From a bacterium (GTDB lineage: Bacteria > Bacteroidota > Bacteroidia > B-17B0 > Aurantibacillaceae), in the NCBI GenBank assembly GCA_027364695.1, contig DAHXOV010000109.1:1-7330 (forward strand): a stretch of 7,330 nt of DNA, in the 5' to 3' direction. The notes beneath the pieces are model-generated. The model was not told the DNA's origin. It made no database searches and was given only the letters and a program-made list of their open reading frames with translations. Position 1 is the first letter of the stretch, and each line of letters begins with the position of its first letter. This document shows, one piece after another, positions 1-6,630 of this stretch. Both the position numbers and the translations under genes were made by a program.

Positions 1-1
1 G

Positions 2-73
2 TTTGAGACAATGTATTTGAATAGAAAAGGTGATGTAATAAAAAGAGAAGTAGTATGGAAGTATATTTTTTAA
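2..73 (+). CDS. Possible 3' end of a convergent gene (partial, unknown product)
   Basis: One plus-strand frame is open from the window edge to a TAA at 71-73, giving 23 residues that end in REVVWKYIF. Its stop overlaps the batD stop on the other strand by 4 nt, as expected for two tightly convergent genes. The peptide is too short to assign to a family. An open run of this length can occur by chance, so this is a tentative call. It rests mainly on position: the minus strand has no ATG in these 69 bases that could begin another bat gene, and I see no clear terminator hairpin between the two stops. Confidence 0.3.
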   Translation, partial: FETMYLNRKGDVIKREVVWKYIF

Positions 74-1878
74 GCATTTTTGATTTTATTTTCTAGTTCA
101 ATGATTAAATTTTTGGTGTCTGAGTAGATATTTTGAAAAGAGTACTGAGTATTAATGGGCGCATATTTAGCGAGTTCGCATGTATGTATGACGTCAAAAT
201 ATTTGTTTTGTAATTCTTCTGGTATTTGTTTTTTAATAAAAGATTCTTTGATTTTGTCTTTAGAGAGTTCTGATTTTTGTATTTTGAATTTGTATGTCAA
301 ATAATTTTCTATGGCTTGAATAATAGCAGTATAGAATTCAGCAGAATTGTTTTCTTTCATCTTTTTTTCTGCAATTTGCAGGTGCTTAAGAGCTATTTTA
401 TGTGCTCTTTTTTGCAGGAATTCTGATAAGTTTGCTTTTTCTTTTTTTTGATATTGATAATAACCCAAAAGCCCCAACATTAAAAAATAAGGAGCCAACA
501 TAAGTGTGAGATGTATTGGCGAATTGAAGAAGTGATCATTTTTTTTGTAAATAGGATAGGGATATGTTTTAATGAAATGGATGTCTGTGTCCTCATTTTT
601 AATTTCCTGTTTGAATTGCTGATATATTTGTGCTGTATTATTATTGTTGTGTAGAGGTGGGCTTACTTCAATGCTTATATCTGGCGCAGTGATATGAGTG
701 TATGATTTGGTGTTAAGATTAAAATAAGAAAATGCAATATCAGATAGTTGATACACGCCTTCTTTTCTTGGTATGATGAGATATTCAAAAAATTTGGTAC
801 CGCTTACTCCATTGGTGGTAGATATATTCTCTGTAATTTTTGGATCATAAGTTTCAAATTCGATTGGAAAATTAATTTTTGGCGACCCTATCAGAGGAAG
901 ATTGCCATTACCCGATATGCTTATCTTTAAGTTAATAGCCTCATTGGCGGGGACTTTGCTTTTGTTTATTTCTACTCTGAATGAAAAATTAGTTCCGACA
1001 GCGCCTGTAAAATTATCCGCTTGTTGATTGGCGGGCAAATTATCTACGATGATATTAATGGCTTGGCTTTTGAGAGATACCACTTTATCCTCATAGGCAT
1101 TTACTCCGAAGAATTGTTCAAAAATATCTCTTGGTGGGCGATTAGTTCTTTTTCTTATGACACAATCCATCTCAATAGGCGGAATGCTTATTTTCCCGCT
1201 TTTTTGTGGAAAAAGATATTGACTGCTAATTGCTCCTACATAATAATTCACTCCATCAATATTTTCAATGTGTAATTGAATATTATTATTATTATTTTCT
1301 TGGTTTTTAGACCAAAATCCTTCTAAGTGAGGGAATTTTACATTTTGAACACCTCTGAGTTCTACTTTTGTATAAATCTTTTGAGTGAGTGTAACTTGTT
1401 CTCCAATATAGCATTGTTTTTTATTGATAGTGGTTCTGACAAATATGTCCTCTTTTTCTACATTGACAGAAGATGGCTGCCCTGGATTTTTTTGCTGAGC
1501 AGAATAATTATTGTTTCCACCGCCTTTTTGTACCTCAAGCGTAACAGACGAGCTGTAAATAGTTTGGTTGTTTATTATGACTTTTGCTGCCTGGATGGTA
1601 ATATTACCTTCTTTTTTTGGTATGAGCACATAAGAGATGGAATAGGATTGAGACATAGATCCATTTATGAACTGTATGTTTTGGCTTTGATTAGGACCTG
1701 CTATGATTTCAAACTCCTTGAACGATGGTGGTGTAAAATCTTGTGGAGAAGCGTTCATTGAAAATAAAATTTCGAAAGGAACGCCAAGGGTGGGTTTAGT
1801 GGTGCTTACCTGCACATTTAGTTTTTGAGCAAGAAGTGGTAGTTGAAATAATAAGAGTATGTATATTATTTTTTTCAT
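70..1878 (-). CDS. batD: BatD family protein (oxygen tolerance)
   Basis: This 602-residue protein has the length and layout of BatD. Residues 1-17 form a signal peptide (MKKIIYILLLFQLPLLA, then Q). Residues 18 to about 450 are a beta-rich, presumably periplasmic region of repeated Ig-like strands, including the motif YIGEQVTL at 157-164. A membrane span lies near 453-474, followed by a Lys-rich helical cytosolic tail (475-602). Asn-rich stretches (122-124, 195-199, 411-414) look like linkers. I chose the ATG at 1878 because it begins the signal peptide and sits 4 nt after the batC stop. The frame stays open upstream to 2067, but that stretch is a basic, low-complexity out-of-phase reading of batC and would bury the signal peptide. 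BatD is thought to act with BatA, BatB and BatC at the inner membrane; its precise activity is unknown. It is the last operon gene seen here. Confidence 0.93.
   Translation of the reverse strand: MKKIIYILLLFQLPLLAQKLNVQVSTTKPTLGVPFEILFSMNASPQDFTPPSFKEFEIIAGPNQSQNIQFINGSMSQSYSISYVLIPKKEGNITIQAAKVIINNQTIYSSSVTLEVQKGGGNNNYSAQQKNPGQPSSVNVEKEDIFVRTTINKKQCYIGEQVTLTQKIYTKVELRGVQNVKFPHLEGFWSKNQENNNNNIQLHIENIDGVNYYVGAISSQYLFPQKSGKISIPPIEMDCVIRKRTNRPPRDIFEQFFGVNAYEDKVVSLKSQAINIIVDNLPANQQADNFTGAVGTNFSFRVEINKSKVPANEAINLKISISGNGNLPLIGSPKINFPIEFETYDPKITENISTTNGVSGTKFFEYLIIPRKEGVYQLSDIAFSYFNLNTKSYTHITAPDISIEVSPPLHNNNNTAQIYQQFKQEIKNEDTDIHFIKTYPYPIYKKNDHFFNSPIHLTLMLAPYFLMLGLLGYYQYQKKEKANLSEFLQKRAHKIALKHLQIAEKKMKENNSAEFYTAIIQAIENYLTYKFKIQKSELSKDKIKESFIKKQIPEELQNKYFDVIHTCELAKYAPINTQYSFQNIYSDTKNLIIELENKIKNA
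1282..1296 (-). repeat. (AAT)5 trinucleotide repeat within batD
   Basis: Five consecutive AAT codons, read on the minus strand, encode Asn195-199 of BatD. Because the unit is three bases, gain or loss of copies would change linker length without shifting the frame. It lies between two beta-strand-rich segments and is probably a flexible loop. Confidence 0.7.
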
Positions 1879-1882
1879 TGGG

Positions 1883-2602
1883 TTACCAATCTTTTCCTGT
1901 TTTTTCAGGATGCCCTGCGGATTGTTCTTTCTTTTTAGATTGCAGTTCTTTTTCTTTTTGAATGAGTGTTTGTAATAAACGTTCTGCTTGCTCTTTATTA
2001 ATTTGTTGTGGCGGCGGCTGTTGTTGCTGTTTATTTTTATTTTGTTGTTGCTGATTATTATTTCCACTCTTATTTTCTTGTTTGTGTTTCAATGCATAAG
2101 CAAGGTTGTATCTTGTTTCTTCGTCATTAGGATTTATTTTTAATGCTTTTTTGTAGGCTTCAATTGCTTCGTTGTATTTACGTTGAAAGAGGTAGGAGTT
2201 TCCTGTGTTGTGATAAGTTTTCTGGAGGCTATCTTTGTGTTTATATAGTTGAGAAGCAGCACTGTATAGTTCCGATGATTTTTGTAACATAAGGCTTACA
2301 ATAGAATCCTTGTTAGGAATATTGGATAATGTATTGTTAGAATACTTTAGTGTGAGCGCTGCTTTGTAATATGCGTTTGCAAGATTGTAATACGCTTTTT
2401 TATGGTTGGGTTGAATTTTGAGTGCTTCGTTGTATTTATTAATGGCTGTTTGCATATTATTTTTCATGAATGATTGGTTGCCTTCATATACCAATTGGTT
2501 GGGGTTTTGAGCGTATGTAATAAATGTAAATACAAAAATAAAGAAGAAAGCAATGAGCCTTTCTTTAAACAATGTTAATGTATGGTTTTTTAATAATCCC
2601 AT
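1883..2602 (-). CDS. batC: BatC, exported TPR protein
   Basis: This 239-residue protein starts with a signal peptide (basic start, then hydrophobic residues about 16-30, probable cut after TYA at 31). A TPR follows at about 34-67, with consensus-like residues EALKIQPNHKKAYYNLANAY, then a divergent helical stretch (81-127). Another clear TPR at about 128-161 contains YNEAIEAYKKALKINPND, and part of a further helix pair runs to 173. Residues 178-200 are a low-complexity Asn/Gln/Pro linker. A charged helix then leads to the terminal GKDW, which resembles the KDW end I recall for BatC proteins. TPRs mediate protein-protein contacts, so BatC is likely a periplasmic adaptor for BatA, BatB or BatD. 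I prefer the ATG at 2602, 2 nt after the batB stop, over an in-frame TTG at 2620 that would overlap batB. Confidence 0.92.
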   Translation of the reverse strand: MGLLKNHTLTLFKERLIAFFFIFVFTFITYAQNPNQLVYEGNQSFMKNNMQTAINKYNEALKIQPNHKKAYYNLANAYYKAALTLKYSNNTLSNIPNKDSIVSLMLQKSSELYSAASQLYKHKDSLQKTYHNTGNSYLFQRKYNEAIEAYKKALKINPNDEETRYNLAYALKHKQENKSGNNNQQQQNKNKQQQQPPPQQINKEQAERLLQTLIQKEKELQSKKKEQSAGHPEKTGKDW

Positions 2603-2604
2603 CT

Positions 2605-3651
2605 CTATATTTTTAACCAATTAGAAAATAATTTAATCCATTTAGGTTTTGTTTCAGGGAGTAAAAAATCAATGATGAGAAAGAAAACACTTAATCCTAA
2701 AAACCATTGATACTGACTATCATAATCGTGAAATTTTATTGTATCTGTTTCTGATTTATTAAGTTTTTTTATTTCTTTTAGCAGAGCGTTCAATCCAAAA
2801 TTATTATTGGAGGCGAGAACCGTTAGCCCATTGGTTTGAGAGGATATTTTATGTAAAAAATTCTTATTTAATTTTGTAATAATGGTATTGCCATCCTTAT
2901 CTTTTTTATAGCCGATCATTCGTCCGTTTTCATATATGGGTATGGGCGCTCCTTGTTCAGAACCGATCCCGATACAGTGTATAGATATATTTTTTTCGGT
3001 GAAATATTGAGATTTTTCTATGGCGCTTCCATCGTGGTCTTCACCATCGGTGATAAGAATAATGGCTTTATTGTTAATCGTTGAACGATCTTTTTTGAAG
3101 GATTCTATTGCTTTTTCGAGAGCTGCGCCCACATTGGTGCCTTGTATAGAGATCATTTGAGTATTGATAGATTGAACAAATATTTTAGCAACATTGTAGT
3201 CCGCTGTTAATGGTAGTAAGGTAAATGCATCGCCTGCAAATAAAATAATACCTATTTTGTCGCCTTGTAAGTTATCTATCATTTTTTGCAATGCCATTTT
3301 AGCTCGTTCCAGTCTGTTGGGCGATAAGTCTTGTGCCAGCATGCTATTGGATATATCCAGGCAAACAATAATATCAGAGCCTTTTACTTTTACTTCATGC
3401 GTTTTTGAAAAAGTTTGGAGATTGGCTAACCCTATTACTAAAGATGTAAAAGCCATCATATAAAAAATGAACTTTAACCACTTTGAAAGTGCAAAGTATT
3501 GGGGAATATGTTGCATTACCAGTGTTTCACTGCCTAATTGTTTTTTTTTCTTTTTTGAATAAAAAAGATAGTATATAAAAATACCAATAAACAGCAATAT
3601 GGCAAAAAGCCAGTACAATGTTTCTTTATGTTCAAAGCGGTACATCATCAT
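2605..3651 (-). CDS. batB: BatB, membrane-anchored VWA-domain protein
   Basis: This 348-residue protein has membrane spans near 11-31, 60-77 and 315-331, with a von Willebrand factor A domain (about 92-295) between the second and third. The MIDAS metal site is intact: D99-x-S101-x-S103 (CLDISNSM), T172 in QGTNVG and D202 in ITDGEDHDG. Basic residues cluster after span 1 (SKKKKK, 32-37) and after span 3 (KPKWIK), which by the positive-inside rule puts the VWA domain in the periplasm. BatB is a paralogue of BatA and probably forms a complex with it. The gene begins with three tandem ATG codons 2 nt after the batA stop, and any of them could initiate; the first is used here. The stop is TAG. The LSPNRLERAKMAL segment after the MIDAS serines matches the corresponding KPNRMEVAKDVI of BatA. 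Confidence 0.95.
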   Translation of the reverse strand: MMMYRFEHKETLYWLFAILLFIGIFIYYLFYSKKKKKQLGSETLVMQHIPQYFALSKWLKFIFYMMAFTSLVIGLANLQTFSKTHEVKVKGSDIIVCLDISNSMLAQDLSPNRLERAKMALQKMIDNLQGDKIGIILFAGDAFTLLPLTADYNVAKIFVQSINTQMISIQGTNVGAALEKAIESFKKDRSTINNKAIILITDGEDHDGSAIEKSQYFTEKNISIHCIGIGSEQGAPIPIYENGRMIGYKKDKDGNTIITKLNKNFLHKISSQTNGLTVLASNNNFGLNALLKEIKKLNKSETDTIKFHDYDSQYQWFLGLSVFFLIIDFLLPETKPKWIKLFSNWLKI

Positions 3652-3653
3652 TT

Positions 3654-4676
3654 TTATGTAATCATTCTATAGTATGTTTTTCGTAAAATGAATTCTAAAA
3701 TTAGGCAGATGAGAGCCGTATATGCAATAGGATAGTAGAGATCTTTTCTGTCCGTGTAATTTTTTTCATAAATAGTATTTTTTTCTAATTGGCTTATTTC
3801 TTTGTAGATATTCATTAAACTTCTATTATTGGTAGATCTAAAGTATTTTCCGTTTGTTTCTGTAGATATTTTTTTCATTAATGCTTCATCTATTTCTACA
3901 TCTACATAATCGTATTGTAATTCCCCATTAGGATACATAGCTACGGGTTGTAAAGCTTTACCCCTGCTGCCGACACCTATTGAATATACTTTTATGTTGT
4001 ATGTTTTGGCAAGTTCGCCAGCTGTAAGCGGGTCAATTTCTCCTGTGTTATTTACCCCATCGGATACCAGTATAATCACTTTGCTTTTTGAGTCAATATC
4101 TTTTAATCTAGCCACTGCATTGGCCAGTCCTAAGCCTATGGCTGTACCTTGTCCTAAGCCGCCTGCTTTTACTCTTTCAATCAATGTCTTAAGAATTTTA
4201 TGATCGGTAGTAAGAGGGCATTGCGTAAATGCTTCTCCTCCAAATATTACCATACCTATTCTGTCGTTGGGTCTGTTACTTATGAATTCCTGAATAACAT
4301 CTTTAGCTACTTCCATGCGGTTGGGTTTAAAATCTTTAGCCAGCATGGATAAAGACACGTCCAAGCTAATCATAATGTCAATACCTTCTGTATGTATATC
4401 TTTTCCACTAGATATGCTTTGTGGACGAGCAATTGCAATGATGAGCAGAGAAATGGTTAATAATCTTAATAAGTCGGGAAGAAAACGAGATTGCACTTTA
4501 AATGATGGTGGAATGTCTTTAATGAATAAAGAGGAAGAATAATTAAAGGATGAATGGAGTCTGTTTCTTCTTAAATAGTAATAAGTAGCCAATAATGGAA
4601 TCAAAAGGAACAGCCAAAAAAATTCTTTATTAGCAAAAACAATATCTTGTATATCTATGATCTCTGATATGTTCAT
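3654..4676 (-). CDS. batA: BatA, membrane-anchored VWA-domain protein
   Basis: This 340-residue protein has spans near 18-35, 66-83 and 313-331 and a VWA domain at about 97-295. The MIDAS residues are present: D106-x-S108-x-S110 (SLDVSLSM), T178 in GQGTAIG and D206 in VSDGVNNTG. Further family motifs are RPNDRIGMVIFGGEAF and QCPLTTDHKIL. The basic loop between spans 1 and 2 (RRNR and later) and the basic C terminus (LRKTYYRM) predict a periplasmic VWA domain. In bat operons BatA is the first of the two membrane VWA proteins and is followed, as here, by BatB. The start ATG overlaps the upstream gene's TGA (ATGA, 4 nt), indicating translational coupling. BatA could also be described generically as a VWA protein, but the gene order supports the specific name. 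Confidence 0.95.
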   Translation of the reverse strand: MNISEIIDIQDIVFANKEFFWLFLLIPLLATYYYLRRNRLHSSFNYSSSLFIKDIPPSFKVQSRFLPDLLRLLTISLLIIAIARPQSISSGKDIHTEGIDIMISLDVSLSMLAKDFKPNRMEVAKDVIQEFISNRPNDRIGMVIFGGEAFTQCPLTTDHKILKTLIERVKAGGLGQGTAIGLGLANAVARLKDIDSKSKVIILVSDGVNNTGEIDPLTAGELAKTYNIKVYSIGVGSRGKALQPVAMYPNGELQYDYVDVEIDEALMKKISTETNGKYFRSTNNRSLMNIYKEISQLEKNTIYEKNYTDRKDLYYPIAYTALICLILEFILRKTYYRMIT

Positions 4677-5689
4677 TGTTGTGTTGTTTTTATATCTGAT
4701 GTATCATTCGTAGAAGAGGCGTATTCTATTTTTGTTTCATTTACAAAATCAAAGGCATTATGAAGTATTTGATGGTGGTCGTTCTCAATGGGGATGAGTT
4801 TAGCAAATTTCACGAGGTCAGCAAGTTCAAGGATGTATTTTATTTTTTCTTTTGAACTTATACTAATGGCTTTGAATCTGAGAGATTGTAATGTTTCAAA
4901 ACTCGTTTGTTCCAATGCAGTAATTTCATATCTGCCTTCTAAATACTCTCTAATAGTATCAGATACATTAGAATAATATTCTTTTATTTTACCCTCTTTC
5001 CACAATTCTTCTTGCTTGATGTTATTTAATTTTTCCAAAGCAATAATATGAGGTGGTAATTTGGGTTTTTCTGATACTTTTTTAGTTGGTTTCTTTTTAA
5101 AGTAACGATAAATAAGCCAAATGATAATGGATAAAACAATTAAAGCAATGAAAGATTTTATGATAAGAGGCATGTACCATTTTATGTCAAAAGCTTCTTC
5201 AAAAATCGGTTTTATATCTTTTACAGTTGTGTCTGATGTATCGGTAGGGACGGTATGCACAGTGATAATCAATGAATTGCTTTGCACAAAGTGAGTACTA
5301 TCGTTATTGAGAATAAATTTTATAGGGGGTAAAATAAATTGTCCTGAATCATAAACAGATACTTTGAAGTTTTGTCGAATAATATTATAGTTTTCTTTTT
5401 TAATAGTATCTATTTTAGAGGTCTCTATAATTTCGATTTGTTTTGTAATGGTGTCTTTGAAAATAGGCCATGTGAGTTTTTCTTGTTGTTGTGTACGAGG
5501 TATTTGTAATGATAGTTTTAACTGAATAGGGTCGCCTATTCTTATTTCATTTTTATCAATTTCTGAAACAGCGCTTACCTGAGAATAAGTAAAATAAGTA
5601 GGTGCGAGTAAAATAAATATAAAAGCAGGACCGATATGTTTTTGAAATAATAAGTCAAAAAAATGCTTTATGGGTATAGATGTACTCAT
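4673..5689 (-). CDS. BatD/DUF4381-like single-span membrane protein of the bat operon
   Basis: This 338-residue protein has a signal peptide (1-36, hydrophobic core around 22-35, ending TYS before Q37). A beta-strand-rich presumed periplasmic domain follows (37-165), with NEIRIGDPIQLKLSL recalling BatD-type domains. A strong membrane span lies at about 173-196, then a Lys-rich stop-transfer segment and a cytosolic helical domain (about 208-320) opening with LPPHIIALEKL. The helical domain resembles the tail of BatD: EYYSNVSDTIREYLEGRY (237-254) aligns with BatD 514-531. Proteins of this kind usually lie between the DUF58 gene and batA in Bacteroidetes and are annotated as DUF4381-like, BatD-like or hypothetical. 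Its function is unknown; by topology it could connect cytosolic MoxR/DUF58 with periplasmic Bat proteins. Its ATG directly follows the DUF58 TAA with no spacer. Confidence 0.85.
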   Translation of the reverse strand: MSTSIPIKHFFDLLFQKHIGPAFIFILLAPTYFTYSQVSAVSEIDKNEIRIGDPIQLKLSLQIPRTQQQEKLTWPIFKDTITKQIEIIETSKIDTIKKENYNIIRQNFKVSVYDSGQFILPPIKFILNNDSTHFVQSNSLIITVHTVPTDTSDTTVKDIKPIFEEAFDIKWYMPLIIKSFIALIVLSIIIWLIYRYFKKKPTKKVSEKPKLPPHIIALEKLNNIKQEELWKEGKIKEYYSNVSDTIREYLEGRYEITALEQTSFETLQSLRFKAISISSKEKIKYILELADLVKFAKLIPIENDHHQILHNAFDFVNETKIEYASSTNDTSDIKTTQQ

Positions 5690-6556
5690 TTATCTTTTTT
5701 TGAATAATAAAGAGAGAGGAACGACATAATTTTGATGAGTATAAATATCTATGCTGTCTATTTTTGATTTTTGGAATACTTGTTTTAATTCATCATTGTG
5801 TTTCAGATAATTGGTTTTTAACTGTGTTCTAAAATCTTTATCGCTGGTGTCTATCCATTTTACTTCCTGGGTTTCCAGGTCTTTAATAGGCAATAAGCCA
5901 ATATCAGGCAGTTCTTTTTCGTTTTTATCATTGATTTTTATTGCGATGATGTCGTGTTTTTTAGCACATATTCTCAATGCATTAGAAAAATTGAGCGGAA
6001 ATAAAAAATCAGACAGGATAAATACGGTACTTCTTTTTCTAATTGCTTTAAATAAAAATTCAATAGGCTCTTGAAGATGGCTATTAGGGGATGTTTTTCC
6101 CATTCCAATGATTTCACGGATGATTCGTAAAATATGTGATTTTCCTTTTTTAGCTGGGATGAATTTTTCTATTTTATCTGAGAAAAATATAACACCAATT
6201 TTATCATTATTTTGGTTAGCAGAAAAGGCAATGGTAGCAGCTATTTCAGCAATAATATTTTTCTTGAAGTCGCTCACTGTACCAAAGGACGTGCTGGCGC
6301 TAACATCTATCATTAGTAAAACAACAAGCTCTCGCTCTTCTTCAAATATTTTTACATAAGGTGTATTGAAGCGGGCAGTAACATTCCAATCTATACTTCT
6401 TATATCATCTCCTGGTACATATTCTCTCACTTCTGAAAAAGCCATGCCTCTTCCCTTAAAGGCGCTGTGGTATTGTCCTGAGAAGATATTCTGGCTTAAG
6501 CCTTTGGACTTTATTTCAATTCGTTTTACTCTTTTTAATAGCTCACTGATTTCCAT
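5690..6556 (-). CDS. DUF58 domain-containing protein (VWA-like, MoxR partner)
   Basis: This 288-residue protein has no signal peptide or membrane span, so it is probably cytosolic. The DUF58 signature spans residues 36-76: RGMAFSEVREYVPGDDIRSI, then DWNVTARFNTPYVKIFEEER. A VWA-like fold follows with an intact DxSxS metal motif at D84-V-S86-A-S88, DKIGVIFFSD at 118-127 and ILSDFLF with D183. DUF58 proteins are the usual VWA partner encoded next to MoxR ATPases and are thought to link the ATPase to its targets. This one lies 74 nt downstream of moxR and is followed without spacer by the next gene. The ATG at 6556 is preceded by AAGG immediately upstream, and the conserved LLKRVKRIEIKSKGLSQNIF start is complete, which supports this start. 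Confidence 0.94.
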   Translation of the reverse strand: MEISELLKRVKRIEIKSKGLSQNIFSGQYHSAFKGRGMAFSEVREYVPGDDIRSIDWNVTARFNTPYVKIFEEERELVVLLMIDVSASTSFGTVSDFKKNIIAEIAATIAFSANQNNDKIGVIFFSDKIEKFIPAKKGKSHILRIIREIIGMGKTSPNSHLQEPIEFLFKAIRKRSTVFILSDFLFPLNFSNALRICAKKHDIIAIKINDKNEKELPDIGLLPIKDLETQEVKWIDTSDKDFRTQLKTNYLKHNDELKQVFQKSKIDSIDIYTHQNYVVPLSLLFKKR

Positions 6557-6558
6557 CC

Positions 6559-6606
6559 TTATTGATCTTTCTTGAATTCATCATTATTTTGAGAGGGATT
6601 AAGCAT
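6559..6606 (-). other. Possible 15-codon mini-ORF in the moxR-DUF58 gap
   Basis: Within the 74-nt gap, ATG at 6606 opens a 15-codon frame (MLNPSQNNDEFKKDQ) that ends with TAA at 6559, 2 nt before the DUF58 ATG (TAAGGATG). The position would allow translational coupling into the DUF58 gene. The peptide matches no family I know. With composition this AT-rich, such a frame may be fortuitous. The gap otherwise shows no recognisable Bacteroides promoter (no TAnnTTTG) and no hairpin. Confidence 0.2.
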
Positions 6607-6630
6607 TTTATGTTACTGAAAAAGCAGGCA

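Noticed and set aside
748..1761. Plus-strand open frames opposite batD
   Set aside because: They lie antisense to a well-supported gene, have biased Phe/Ile/Tyr-rich composition from AT-rich complement codons and show no family motifs.
1879..2067. A 63-residue N-terminal extension of BatD overlapping batC
   Set aside because: It is the out-of-phase reading of batC's A-rich, low-complexity 3' end. It is very basic, and it would place the clear BatD signal peptide at residue 64. The ATG at 1878 has normal operon spacing.
2603..2620. TTG start giving BatC six more residues
   Set aside because: It overlaps batB by 16 nt and uses a rare start codon, while an ATG at 2602 lies 2 nt after the batB stop and leaves a normal signal peptide.
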